NCBI GenBank assembly: GCA_934204655.1
Contig: CAKPZJ010000027.1
Span: 1-40,366 of the forward strand
Length of the DNA stretch: 40,366 bases
DNA from: an uncultured Prevotella sp.
Lineage (GTDB): Bacteria; Bacteroidota; Bacteroidia; Bacteroidales; Bacteroidaceae
Direction of reading: 5' to 3'
The notes under the pieces: model-generated
Databases searched by the model: none
Seen by the model: only the letters and a program-made list of their open reading frames with translations
Told to the model about the DNA's origin: nothing
Program-made: the position numbers and the translations under genes
Part shown: one piece after another, positions 30,685 through 39,809 of the stretch
Numbering within the stretch: position 1 is the first letter of the stretch
How the letters are laid out: every line of letters starts with the position of its first letter

Positions 30685-31683
30685 ATGGCTGTTACAATAG
30701 AAGATATCAAGAAGCTCCGCGCTATGACTGGCGCAGGTCTGGCTGATGTTAAGAACGCGCTGAACGAGGCTCAGGGCGACTTCGACAAGGCTAAGGAGCT
30801 TCTCCGTGAGCGTGGTCTGGCTATCGCTGCCAAGCGCTCTGACCGCGAGACATCAAATGGTTGCGTACTGGTTAAGAAGGTTCCCGGCTTTGCCGCTATG
30901 GTAGCTGTAAAGTGCGAGACCGACTTCGTGGCTGCCGGTAAGGATTTCATCGCTCTTGTAGCTGAGATTCTGGATGCCGCTATCGCCGCTAAGTGTACCA
31001 ACCTGGATGAGGTTAAGGCCCTGAAGCTCGCCAATGGTGACGATGCCGCTACTGCAGTTCAGCAGCGTTCGGGCGTTACTGGTGAGAAGATGGAACTTGA
31101 TGGTTACAACTACCTCGTAGGCGACAACATCTCAGTTTACGATCACATGGGTCGCCACATGCTGGCCACCATGGTTCAGCTTGACAAGGACAACGAGGAG
31201 GCTGCACACAAGGTTGCCATGCAGGTAGCCGCTATGAAGCCAGTTGCCCTGGACGAGGCTTCTGTTCCCCAGGCCGTTAAGGACGAGGAGCTGAAGGTAG
31301 CTATCGAGAAGACCAAGGAAGAGCAGGTGGAGAAGGCCGTTAACGCTGCCATCAAGAAGGCTGGCATCAACCCCAACCTGGTAGACAGCGATGACCACAT
31401 CGAGTCTAACATGGCCAAGGGCTGGCTTACACAGGAGGAGGCCGACAAGGCTCGCGAAATCAAGAAGACCGTGAGCGCCGAGAAGGCTGCCAACCTGAAC
31501 GAGCAGATGATTCAGAATATAGCCAAGGGCCGTATGGCCAAATTCTTCAAGGAGAACTGTCTGGTTGACCAGGAATTCCAGTTTGCTGATGAAGACGGCA
31601 AGATTACTGTAAAGGATTGGTTGAAGAAGCAGGGCGACCTCAACATCGTCGACTACAAGCGCTTCAGCCTGTCAGCTGACTAA
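30685..31683 (+). CDS. tsf: Translation elongation factor Ts
   Basis: The 332-residue EF-Ts exchanges GDP for GTP on EF-Tu. The N-terminal UBA-like domain has IKKLRAMTGAGLADVKNALNEAQGDFDKAKELLRERG, followed by VAVKCETDFVA, both diagnostic. The core includes two related subdomains and an inserted coiled coil (about 180-250). Length fits Bacteroidetes EF-Ts. A strong intrinsic terminator follows 30 nt downstream, ending the cluster. Confidence 0.98.
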   Translation: MAVTIEDIKKLRAMTGAGLADVKNALNEAQGDFDKAKELLRERGLAIAAKRSDRETSNGCVLVKKVPGFAAMVAVKCETDFVAAGKDFIALVAEILDAAIAAKCTNLDEVKALKLANGDDAATAVQQRSGVTGEKMELDGYNYLVGDNISVYDHMGRHMLATMVQLDKDNEEAAHKVAMQVAAMKPVALDEASVPQAVKDEELKVAIEKTKEEQVEKAVNAAIKKAGINPNLVDSDDHIESNMAKGWLTQEEADKAREIKKTVSAEKAANLNEQMIQNIAKGRMAKFFKENCLVDQEFQFADEDGKITVKDWLKKQGDLNIVDYKRFSLSAD

Positions 31684-31712
31684 TTTAGCAATAGCCTAAA
31701 TAAGGATAGTAG

Positions 31713-31744
31713 GGGCCGTGCCTGTATTGGGTGCGGCCCTTTTT
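31713..31744 (+). terminator. Intrinsic terminator after tsf
   Basis: GGGCCGTGCC (31713-31722) pairs with GGTGCGGCCC (31730-31739), including G-T pairs, and is followed by five T (31740-31744). The T-run is also the first part of the tandem repeat. Confidence 0.88.
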
Positions 31745-31867
31745 ATGCCTTTGCGAGTTTGTTTTATAACCCTGCGAGTCTATTTTTATACCCATCTGAG
31801 TTTCTTTTGTACCCTTGCGGGTCTGTTTTATACCTCTGTGAGTTTGTTTTATACCCTTGCGAACCCA
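31741..31867 (+). repeat. Six-unit 21-nt degenerate tandem repeat
   Basis: Units start at 31741, 31762, 31783 (22 nt), 31805, 31826 and 31847. The consensus is close to TTTTATACCCTTGCGAGTTTG. Units differ by several substitutions each but keep length, and one has an extra T, which breaks any reading frame. The tract lies between the tsf terminator and the promoter box at 31909. It is unrelated in sequence to the other 21-nt family in this window. Confidence 0.8.
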
Positions 31868-31908
31868 TTTTGTCGGTACCGCAGCCCCTTTATCTCGATT
31901 AATTGTAC

Positions 31909-31916
31909 TAACTTTG
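31909..31916 (+). promoter_or_regulatory. -7 box of the FAH-porU-porV-ispF-permease operon
   Basis: TAACTTTG fits the -7 consensus 31 nt before the first ATG of the operon. No TTTG lies at -33. Confidence 0.5.
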
Positions 31917-31946
31917 TCACCATAGATTAACAGAAAGTTACCGATA

Positions 31947-32564
31947 ATGAAGATTTTTGCCGTCGGAATGAACTATATCCAGCACAATAAAGAGCTGGAT
32001 GGCGCGTTATATACTCCAGAGGAACCTGTGATATTCACTAAGGCCGACTCGGCCCTCTTGAAGGCCCACAAGCCATTCTTTGTGCCCGACTTCATGGGCC
32101 GTATCGACTACGAGACCGAGTTAGTGGTGCGCATCTGCCGTCTGGGTAAGACTATCCCTGAACGCTTTGCCCACCGCTATTATGACGCGGTTACCGTGGG
32201 TATCGACTTTACGGCCCGCGATGTCCAGCAGCGTCTCCGGGCAGCCGGCCAGCCCTGGGAACTGAGCAAGGGTTTCGACGGTTCGGCCGCCATTGGCGAC
32301 TGGGTGGGCAAGGAGCGTTTTCTCGATGTCCAGTCCCTGCGCTTCCACCTTAATATCAATGGTCAGACGGTGCAGGAAGGGTACACGGGCGACATGCTCT
32401 TCTCTATCGACCACATTGTGGCTTACATCAGCCGCTATTTCACTCTCAAGACGGGTGACCTCATCTTTACCGGCACTCCCGCGGGCGTTGGCCCTGTCCA
32501 TATCGACGACCACATCGAGGGTTATCTCGAGGAAAGCAAGGTGCTGGAGTTTAACTGTAAGTAG
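31947..32564 (+). CDS. Fumarylacetoacetate hydrolase (FAH) family protein
   Basis: The 205-residue cytosolic metal-dependent enzyme belongs to the FAH fold, which cleaves or decarboxylates beta-diketone and oxo-acid substrates. Landmarks are the acidic metal-binding segment DYETELVVRI (about 54-63), GIDFTARDVQQRL, SKGFDGSAAIGDW and TGTPAGVGPV near the C-terminus. It is the short one-domain type. The substrate is not predictable. It is the first gene of a run of five plus-strand genes with short gaps; the next, porU, begins about 31 nt after its stop. Confidence 0.92.
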   Translation: MKIFAVGMNYIQHNKELDGALYTPEEPVIFTKADSALLKAHKPFFVPDFMGRIDYETELVVRICRLGKTIPERFAHRYYDAVTVGIDFTARDVQQRLRAAGQPWELSKGFDGSAAIGDWVGKERFLDVQSLRFHLNINGQTVQEGYTGDMLFSIDHIVAYISRYFTLKTGDLIFTGTPAGVGPVHIDDHIEGYLEESKVLEFNCK

Positions 32565-32595
32565 TAATTCGCTATACATAAAAAGATAGACGACA

Positions 32596-35500
32596 CTGAA
32601 GACTCTGAAATATATATGGATTGTCCTGCTCCTGCTGTGTGCCACGCAGGTGTCAGCGCAGCGGTTCTTTAATCTTACCGCGACCGACGTGAAGGTAGAC
32701 AGCGTGCTGCCGCAGTTCAGCTATGCCCTTCCGCTGAGTGGGGCTTATGCCGATAGCGTCTACACGGTAAGCATAGCCTATCCCGAGTTTATCGACATGA
32801 CCACCGCCGATGTGGTCCGATGCAAGTCGATGCCCGATGCCCATTTTGAGGCACTCCCCACAGTTACGCAACGTATCGTTACCAGTCGCCGGAAGGCCAG
32901 CCTGGAAGTAACTTTCTGCCCCGTGGTGCTGCGAGACGGTCGCTATCAGGTGCTGGTGAGCTTTATGCTCGACGTGCAGGCTCGCCCCAAGTCGCGTGCC
33001 GCCCGCCGTCAGCGTGCCACCGCCGCGTCGCCCGCCGAGCGCTACGTGGCCAACTCGGTATTAGCCACGGGCCGATGGGCCAAGGTGAGGGTACCCGAGA
33101 CAGGCATCTACCAACTTACCGAGACGCTTATTCGTAAGGCCGGGTTTACCGACCTCTCGCGTGTGCGGGTCTATGGCTATGGCGGAGCCCTGCTCCAGGA
33201 ACAGCTTGACGGTGCCGACCTCCAGGCCCACGACGACCTGCGCGAAGTACCTATCTGCGCGGTGGGCGGCAAGCGCTTTTTCCACGCCCAGGGCCCCGTG
33301 AGCTGGTCGTCTGACAATGTCACGGTTCGTACGCGCAATCCCTATTCTCAGTATGGTTACTACTTTATCACCCAGGCCGACGAACCCACGGCTACGGTAG
33401 ACTCCGCCCAGTTTGTCAGCGGTTTCTACCCCTCGGCCGCCGACACCCACTGGCTCCATGAGGTAGATAACTACGCCTGGTACCATGGCGGGCGCAACCT
33501 CTATGAAGATACCCCCATCAACGCAGGCGCCCAGCACGACTACGCCCTTCCCGGCTTTGCCGCCCACCAGCAACGGGCGCGCCTGTCGGTATGCGTCTCG
33601 GCCGGTGTGGCTACCTCGGTGCAGATACTGCGTAACGGCACCCTGTTAGGTACCATGGACCTGACCCCCGACAGCTACTCCAAGGGTGCCAGTGCCCTAC
33701 GCGTCATAGACATAGCCCCGGCCGACACCGTAAACGACCACCTCACCATCAAGACGATAACAGGCGGCCCCGCCCGCCTTGACTATATCTCGCTGGCTTA
33801 CGACCAGCCCCGCGAGGCCCCCCGTCTGAGCGTTGTCCGCGATGAGCCCGAGTATGTTTATAACATCACCAATCAGAACCACCACGCCGACGGGCCCTGC
33901 GACATGGTCATCGTCATTCCTACCAGCCAGAAACTCCTGGCCCAGGCACAGCGCCTGGCCCAGCACCATGAACAGCACGACTCCCTGCGTGTGCGCATCG
34001 TACCTGCCGATGAACTCTACAACGAGTTCTCCAGTGGTACGCCCGACGCCAGCGCCTACCGCCGTTACCTGAAGATGCTCTACGACCGGGCCGCTACCGA
34101 CAGCGACCTGCCCCGCTATCTGCTGCTTTTCGGCGATGGCGTGTGGGACAACCGCATGCTCTCCAGCGCCACCCGCAGGCTAAATCCCGACGACTACCTG
34201 CTCTGCTACGAGAGTGAGAACTCCTTCAGCGAGCTGTATTGCTATGTCGACGACGGCTACTACACTCTCCTGGACGATGGCGAGGGCGCCGACCTGCTCA
34301 GCAGCGACAAGGGCGATGTGGCAGTGGGGCGTTTCCCCGTGACAACGGCCGAAGAGGCCCGCGCCATGGTAGACAAGACCATCGCCTATGCCAACAACGC
34401 CAATGCCGGAGCCTGGCAGAATGTGCTCATGTTCATGGGCGACGACGGCAACAACAACATACACATGGAGGATGTCGACGCGGCAGCCGAGCAGACTGCC
34501 CGCCTGCATCCCGGGTTCCAGATTAAAAAAGTAATGTGGGATGCCTACGTGCGCGAGTCCTCGGCCACAGGTCATGCGTACCCCGAGGCTACCCGCGACA
34601 TCAAGCGCCAGATGAATACTGGTGCCTTAGTGATGGACTATAGCGGCCATGGCAGGGCCGAGCAGCTGTCGCACGAAGCCGTACTGCGCATCTCCGACTT
34701 TGAGCAGTTTACCAATGCCAATTTGCCCCTGTGGATTACAGCCTCGTGCGACGTCATGGCTTTCGATGGAGTCACCCCCACCTTAGGCGAGACAGCCGTG
34801 CTCAACAGCCGGGGCGGCGCTGTGGCCTTCTGGGGCACTACCCGTACCGTGCAGACCCTCTATAACCGCAACATCAACATGGCTTTTCTGCGGCATGTAC
34901 TCTCTGCCCCTGGCGGAAAGCCTATGCCGATAGGCGAGGCCCAGCGCCTGGCCAAGAACGAGATGATTACCACTGGACAAGACATTACGGCCAACAAGTT
35001 GCAGTACTCCCTGCTTGGCGACCCGGCCTTGGCGCTCCATCTGCCTACCCTGCAGGTGGTAGTCGACAGCATAGACGGCAGGCCCACATCGGCCGGACGC
35101 ATGGCCCTGCAGGTGGGACGTGTGGCCCGTGTCAGCGGACATATCGAGGGCGCCGCCGACTTTGACGGAGTGGTTACAGGCGTGGTGCGCGATGTCAGCG
35201 AGCAGATAACGTGCCGCGTCAACGACCCGCAGGAAACCTCGGCCCCCTTTACGTACACCGATCGGCGCAACGTGATATACCAGGGCTCCGACAGTGTACG
35301 CCAGGGACGCTTCACCCTTACCTTTGCCGTGCCGCGCGACATCTCCTACTCCGACGCCACGGCCCTTATCAATCTCTACGCCGTAGACCATACCCATACA
35401 CGTATCGCCAATGGTGCCTATGACAACTTTACCGTAGGCGGAGGCGGCACCCTGACCACCGACTCCATCGGCCCGTCGGTATATTGCTACCTCAACTCGC

Positions 35501-36126
35501 CCCAGTTTGCCAATGGCGGACGGGTCAATACCACCCCCTATTTCGTAGCCGAGATTGCCGATGAGGATGGTATCAACGTATCCGACGGAGGCATCGGCCA
35601 TGGCATGCAGTTGGTCATCGATGGCGACATGACCCGCACCTACACCCTCAGTGACAACTTCGTCTTCGACTTCGGTACCTATACCCGCGGTACCACCTAT
35701 TATAATATACCCGCGCTGGCTCCCGGTCCCCATACGTTGGCCTTCCGCGTGTGGGACGTACTCAACAACGCCACCACCACCCGTCTGGACTTCACCGTGG
35801 TACAGGGGCTGGAGCCCACCATCTTCAGTGTAGATCTGAGCAAGAACCCGGCCACCACCTCTACTACCTTTATCGTGAACCACGACCGCACGGGAAGCGA
35901 CATGGACATCGACATCGATGTGTTCGACATGAGCGGCCGCCTGCTGTGGACTCACCACGAGAGCGGAGTGCCCACCTCGGGTGCCTATACCGTAGACTGG
36001 GACCTCACGCTCGACAGTGGCGCCCGGCTGCAGACCGGCGTGTATCTATACCGTGTCCGCGCCGGCTCAGATGGTAGCAAGAAAGCCTCCAAGGCCAAGA
36101 AACTTATCGTAATAGGCAATAAATAG
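32596..36126 (+). CDS. porU: Type IX secretion system sortase PorU, probable CTG start
   Basis: The 1176-residue surface protease removes C-terminal sorting domains from T9SS cargo and attaches the cargo to lipopolysaccharide. It has a gingipain-type C25 domain with catalytic His in DYSGHG (codon at 34648) and Cys in ITASCD (codon at 34747), preceded by PRYLLLFGDGVWD. The C-terminus (ARLQTGVYLYRVRA...AKKLIVIGNK) resembles a T9SS sorting domain. The first conventional start is GTG at 32650, but the frame upstream encodes a near-perfect signal peptide (LKTLKYIWIVLLLLCATQVSA) and is open back to TAG at 32587, with no ATG, GTG or TTG upstream of it. CTG at 32596, where homologues would have Met, is the best start. 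porV follows after 39 nt. Confidence 0.93.
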   Translation: MKTLKYIWIVLLLLCATQVSAQRFFNLTATDVKVDSVLPQFSYALPLSGAYADSVYTVSIAYPEFIDMTTADVVRCKSMPDAHFEALPTVTQRIVTSRRKASLEVTFCPVVLRDGRYQVLVSFMLDVQARPKSRAARRQRATAASPAERYVANSVLATGRWAKVRVPETGIYQLTETLIRKAGFTDLSRVRVYGYGGALLQEQLDGADLQAHDDLREVPICAVGGKRFFHAQGPVSWSSDNVTVRTRNPYSQYGYYFITQADEPTATVDSAQFVSGFYPSAADTHWLHEVDNYAWYHGGRNLYEDTPINAGAQHDYALPGFAAHQQRARLSVCVSAGVATSVQILRNGTLLGTMDLTPDSYSKGASALRVIDIAPADTVNDHLTIKTITGGPARLDYISLAYDQPREAPRLSVVRDEPEYVYNITNQNHHADGPCDMVIVIPTSQKLLAQAQRLAQHHEQHDSLRVRIVPADELYNEFSSGTPDASAYRRYLKMLYDRAATDSDLPRYLLLFGDGVWDNRMLSSATRRLNPDDYLLCYESENSFSELYCYVDDGYYTLLDDGEGADLLSSDKGDVAVGRFPVTTAEEARAMVDKTIAYANNANAGAWQNVLMFMGDDGNNNIHMEDVDAAAEQTARLHPGFQIKKVMWDAYVRESSATGHAYPEATRDIKRQMNTGALVMDYSGHGRAEQLSHEAVLRISDFEQFTNANLPLWITASCDVMAFDGVTPTLGETAVLNSRGGAVAFWGTTRTVQTLYNRNINMAFLRHVLSAPGGKPMPIGEAQRLAKNEMITTGQDITANKLQYSLLGDPALALHLPTLQVVVDSIDGRPTSAGRMALQVGRVARVSGHIEGAADFDGVVTGVVRDVSEQITCRVNDPQETSAPFTYTDRRNVIYQGSDSVRQGRFTLTFAVPRDISYSDATALINLYAVDHTHTRIANGAYDNFTVGGGGTLTTDSIGPSVYCYLNSPQFANGGRVNTTPYFVAEIADEDGINVSDGGIGHGMQLVIDGDMTRTYTLSDNFVFDFGTYTRGTTYYNIPALAPGPHTLAFRVWDVLNNATTTRLDFTVVQGLEPTIFSVDLSKNPATTSTTFIVNHDRTGSDMDIDIDVFDMSGRLLWTHHESGVPTSGAYTVDWDLTLDSGARLQTGVYLYRVRAGSDGSKKASKAKKLIVIGNK

Positions 36127-36165
36127 CCCCCTCTTGCCGTTATTTATAGCGTAGAAAACATAGAT

Positions 36166-37347
36166 ATGAGCATAAACAGTATCACCCGTAGCCTACTCGG
36201 GCTGCTCCTGGTCTTGGTGGCAGTTCCCCTGCACGCCCAGGATAAGAAGAACATGTTTAACCCGGTCAACAGCTCGGTAACCTCGCAGACTATAGCGCCC
36301 GATGCCCGTGCCGCTGGTATGGGCGATGTGGGCGTGGCCACCGATGCCGATGTTAACTCGCAGTACTGGAACCCGGCTAAGTACCCCTTTGCCATTTCGC
36401 GTGCCGGAGTGGCTCTCAACTACACCCCGTGGCTCCGCCAGTTGGTCAACGATATGGATGTGGCCTACCTGGCCGGCTATTACCGCATAGGAGACTACAG
36501 TGCGGTGTCGGCGTCCATGCGCTACTTCTCCATGGGCGAGGTTTACATGGATGGGCATACCGATGACAACTCTATGACCATTAGCCCGTACGAGATGTCG
36601 CTCGATGTGGCTTACTCGCTTATGCTCAGCGAGAAGTTCTCCATCGCGGCCGGCGTACGGTGGATTTACTCAGACCTCACGTTCAACTTTGCCGACGACA
36701 CGGCCCCTGGCTCAGCCTTTGCCGCCGACCTGTCGGCTTACTATCAGGACTATCTCAACATAGGTCAGCGCGAGTGCCAGCTTGGTCTGGGTCTCAACAT
36801 CTCTAATGTGGGTAGCAAGATTACCTTTGGCGGCGACGACCATAGCTACTTCATCCCCACCAACCTGCGCCTTGGTGCCTCGCTCAAGATTCCTGTCGAT
36901 GAGTACAACCGCGTAACCATTGCCGCCGACGCCAACAAGCTGCTGGTGCCCACTTACCCCAAGCAGCGCGAGGGCGAGTCTACCGAGGACTACCAGCGCC
37001 GCATGGAGGACGAGTACTGGAATGTATCGTCTATCAGCGGCATCTTCAAGAGTTTCAGCGATGCTCCCAACGGTTTTTCCGAGGAGTTGCAGGAGGTTAA
37101 CTGGAGCGTGGGTGCCGAGTACGAGTACAATGACAAGTTCTTCCTGCGTGCCGGCTATCACCACGAGAGCGAGAACAAGGGCAACCGTAAGTACTTCACC
37201 GTGGGAGCTGGCTTCAAGATGAAGGTCTTCTCTCTCGACGCCGGCTACGTTATCGCCACGGCCAAGAGCAACCCCCTTGACCAGACCCTGCGCTTCACCC
37301 TCAGTTTTGACATGGACGGTATCAAGGACATCTTCCGCCGCCGCTAA
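36166..37347 (+). CDS. porV: Type IX secretion system outer-membrane protein PorV
   Basis: The 393-residue protein has a signal peptide (LLGLLLVLVAVPLHAQ, cut near residue 25) and a FadL-like outer-membrane barrel. The N-terminal DARAAGMGDVGVATDADVNSQYWNPAKYPF is typical of PorV (LptO), which shuttles cargo from the translocon to the PorU sortase. About 14 strands can be followed to the C-terminal LRFTLSFDMDGIKDIFRRR. It follows porU directly and precedes ispF by 10 nt. In Porphyromonas gingivalis porU, porV and ispF are also adjacent, as remembered. Confidence 0.94.
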   Translation: MSINSITRSLLGLLLVLVAVPLHAQDKKNMFNPVNSSVTSQTIAPDARAAGMGDVGVATDADVNSQYWNPAKYPFAISRAGVALNYTPWLRQLVNDMDVAYLAGYYRIGDYSAVSASMRYFSMGEVYMDGHTDDNSMTISPYEMSLDVAYSLMLSEKFSIAAGVRWIYSDLTFNFADDTAPGSAFAADLSAYYQDYLNIGQRECQLGLGLNISNVGSKITFGGDDHSYFIPTNLRLGASLKIPVDEYNRVTIAADANKLLVPTYPKQREGESTEDYQRRMEDEYWNVSSISGIFKSFSDAPNGFSEELQEVNWSVGAEYEYNDKFFLRAGYHHESENKGNRKYFTVGAGFKMKVFSLDAGYVIATAKSNPLDQTLRFTLSFDMDGIKDIFRRR

Positions 37348-37357
37348 TCTATAAGTT

Positions 37358-37840
37358 ATGACGAAGATACGAGTTGGAATGGGCTACGACGTACACAGGC
37401 TCGTGGCCGGCCGCGAGCTCTGGCTCGGCGGCATCCGCATCCCTCATACGCTGGGCCTCTTGGGTCACAGCGATGCCGACGTGCTCATACACGCCATCTG
37501 CGATGCCCTCCTCGGGGCAGCCAACATGCGCGACATAGGCTATCACTTCCCCGACACGTCGGCCGACACCCTCAACGTAGACAGCAAGATACTGCTGCGC
37601 AAGACTGTCGACCTCCTGGCCACCCGTGGCTACCGGGTGGGCAACATTGACGCCACCGTGTGTGCCGAACGCCCCAAAATCAATCCTCATGTGCCAGCCA
37701 TGAAAGCCTGTCTGGCCCAGGTAATGGGGATAGACGAGGACGACGTGTCTGTCAAGGCCACCACCACCGAGCGGCTGGGTTTCACAGGCCGCGAGGAGGG
37801 CATCAGCGCCTATGCCGTAGCCCTCATAGAGCGGGCCTGA
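37358..37840 (+). CDS. ispF: 2-C-methyl-D-erythritol 2,4-cyclodiphosphate synthase
   Basis: The 160-residue trimeric, zinc-dependent enzyme performs the cyclisation step of the MEP isoprenoid pathway, releasing CMP. Metal ligands and signatures are in GMGYDVHRL (Asp10, His12) and LLGHSDADVLIHAICDALLGA (His42 as third ligand). DIGYHFPDT and the C-terminal KATTTERLGFTGREEGISAYAVALI are also diagnostic. Full length. It sits within the porU-porV operon, a known Bacteroidales arrangement without obvious functional reason. Confidence 0.97.
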   Translation: MTKIRVGMGYDVHRLVAGRELWLGGIRIPHTLGLLGHSDADVLIHAICDALLGAANMRDIGYHFPDTSADTLNVDSKILLRKTVDLLATRGYRVGNIDATVCAERPKINPHVPAMKACLAQVMGIDEDDVSVKATTTERLGFTGREEGISAYAVALIERA

Positions 37841-37899
37841 GCCCCCACGGCTCCTGTCGCCTGCACCCCCTATTCCGTAAAAGCAGTACCTCTGACGCT

Positions 37900-39750
37900 A
37901 TGATTATAACCCTGACGATACTGGCCCTTACGGCCTTCTTTTTCGCCATCGGCAAGATACGCTCCGATGTGGTGGCGTTGTGTTCACTCATCCTCTTGTT
38001 GCTCTTCGGCATCCTCACCCCGGCCGAGGCATTGGCTGGTTTTTCTAACCAGGTGGTTATTATGATGGTGGGGCTGTTCGTAGTGGGCGGCGCCATCTTC
38101 CAGACCGGTCTGGCCAAGATGATTAGCGGACGCATCATGCGCCTGGCCGGCACCAGCGAGCTGGCCCTCTTTCTCCTTATTATAGTGGTAACAGCCGTTA
38201 TCGGTGCCTTTGTCAGCAACACGGGCACCGTGGCCCTCATGCTCCCCATCGTGGTGAGTCTGGCCGCCAGCGCGCGCATACCGGCTTCGCGCCTGCTCAT
38301 GCCGTTGGCCTTTGCCAGCAGTATGGGCGGCATGCTCACCCTCATCGGTACACCGCCTAACTTAGTGATACAGGATGCCCTCGTAGAGAGTGGCCACCAG
38401 CCTCTCGGGTTCTTCTCCTTTCTGCCTGTCGGCGTGGTGTGTATAGCCGTGGGCATCGTGGTGCTGCTGCCGCTGAGCCGTTGGCTCTTGGGCCGCCGTC
38501 CCGTCGAGGAGGGTAGGGGTGGTCGCCGGGGCAAGTCGCCCCGCCAGTTGGTCAGCGAGTATCGTCTGGCCGACCGCCTGGGCTGCTACCAGGTGGCTCC
38601 CCACTCGCCGTTGGCTGGCCGTACCATCGGCGACATAGACCTCCATCACCGCTATGGCCTCAGTCTGCTGGAGCTGCGCCGCGAGCGTGGCCGCAAGAAG
38701 GGACTACTCAAGCAGGTAGAGCAGCGAGTACCAGGGCCCGGCACCCGACTGCGTGTGGGCGACATGCTTTACCTCTCGGGAACCGAGGAAGATACGGCCC
38801 GCTTCGTGGCCGACTACGGTCTCGTGCCCCTGTCGGCTGCTGGTTCGGCCGAGGATGGCGGCATGGCTTTCTATGACATCGGCCTGGCCGAGCTGGTGCT
38901 CTTGCCCTCTTCCCGCTTTGTCAACCGACTGCTCAGCGATACCCCTCTCCGCGCCCAGTACCACATTAACGTGGTGGCCATACGTCGGCGGGGCGAGTAC
39001 CTTATGGCGGGGCTGGCCCAGACCCGCTTGCACGCTGGCGATGTACTCTTGGTACAGGGCACGTGGGACAATATCGGTCGACTGGGCAACGATGAAGACC
39101 GCTGGGTGGTGTTAGGCCAGCCCGCGGCCGAGGCTGCCCGTGTAACCCTGGACTATAAGGCTCCCGTGGCTGCCTGTATCATGCTGCTGATGATAGCCCT
39201 CATGGTGTTCGACTTTATCCCCGTGGCTCCGGTCACGGCCGTCATGCTGGCCGCCGTGCTCATGGTGCTCACGGGTTGTTTTAAGAATGTCGAGGCCGCC
39301 TATAAGACCATCAACTGGGAGAGTATCGTGCTCATAGCCGCCATGATGCCCATGTCGGTGGCCCTGGAGAAGACCGGGGCCTCGTCGCTGCTCTCGCATG
39401 GGTTGGTTCAATCGCTGGGCGACATGGGCCCCTTGCCCCTGTTGGCCGGCATCTACTTTGCCACCTCTCTGCTCACCATGTTTATTAGCAACACCGCCAC
39501 GGCCGTGCTCATGGCCCCCATCGCCATGGCCTCGGCCACCGAGCTGGGACTCAGTCCCTATCCTTTCCTCTTTGCGGTGGCGGTGGCAGCCAGTATGTGT
39601 TTTGCCTCACCTTTCTCCACACCGCCCAATGCCCTGGTTATGCAGGCCGGGCGCTACACCTTTATGGACTATGTACGCGTGGGCTTGCCCCTGCAGGTCA
39701 TCATGGGCCTGGTCATGGTCGGGGTGCTGCCCCTCATCTTCCCCTTTTAG
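37900..39750 (+). CDS. SLC13/DASS-type permease with central RCK_C domains
   Basis: The 616-residue membrane protein has two blocks of hydrophobic helices (about residues 1-195 and 420-616) flanking a cytosolic part with two TrkA-C/RCK_C-like domains (about 210-395; GRTIGDIDLHHRYGLSLLELRR and RVGDMLYLSGTEEDTARF, then NVVAIRRRGEYL and LHAGDVLLVQGTWD). Helix motifs SNTGTVALMLPIVV, IGTPPNLVIQ and ISNTATAVLMAPIA are typical of the divalent-anion/sodium symporter family. The substrate may be sulfate, dicarboxylate or another anion. The ATG at 37900 starts the first helix; the longer frame upstream overlaps ispF and is rejected. Confidence 0.9.
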   Translation: MIITLTILALTAFFFAIGKIRSDVVALCSLILLLLFGILTPAEALAGFSNQVVIMMVGLFVVGGAIFQTGLAKMISGRIMRLAGTSELALFLLIIVVTAVIGAFVSNTGTVALMLPIVVSLAASARIPASRLLMPLAFASSMGGMLTLIGTPPNLVIQDALVESGHQPLGFFSFLPVGVVCIAVGIVVLLPLSRWLLGRRPVEEGRGGRRGKSPRQLVSEYRLADRLGCYQVAPHSPLAGRTIGDIDLHHRYGLSLLELRRERGRKKGLLKQVEQRVPGPGTRLRVGDMLYLSGTEEDTARFVADYGLVPLSAAGSAEDGGMAFYDIGLAELVLLPSSRFVNRLLSDTPLRAQYHINVVAIRRRGEYLMAGLAQTRLHAGDVLLVQGTWDNIGRLGNDEDRWVVLGQPAAEAARVTLDYKAPVAACIMLLMIALMVFDFIPVAPVTAVMLAAVLMVLTGCFKNVEAAYKTINWESIVLIAAMMPMSVALEKTGASSLLSHGLVQSLGDMGPLPLLAGIYFATSLLTMFISNTATAVLMAPIAMASATELGLSPYPFLFAVAVAASMCFASPFSTPPNALVMQAGRYTFMDYVRVGLPLQVIMGLVMVGVLPLIFPF

Positions 39751-39809
39751 TCACTGATGGCCCGGGGGCGAACGGTAAAAGCGTGGAAAGTTGAAAAGCG
39801 ATTTTGAAA

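Noticed and set aside
31741..31867. CRISPR-like array
   Set aside because: Units are contiguous and degenerate, with no unique spacers and no cas genes nearby.
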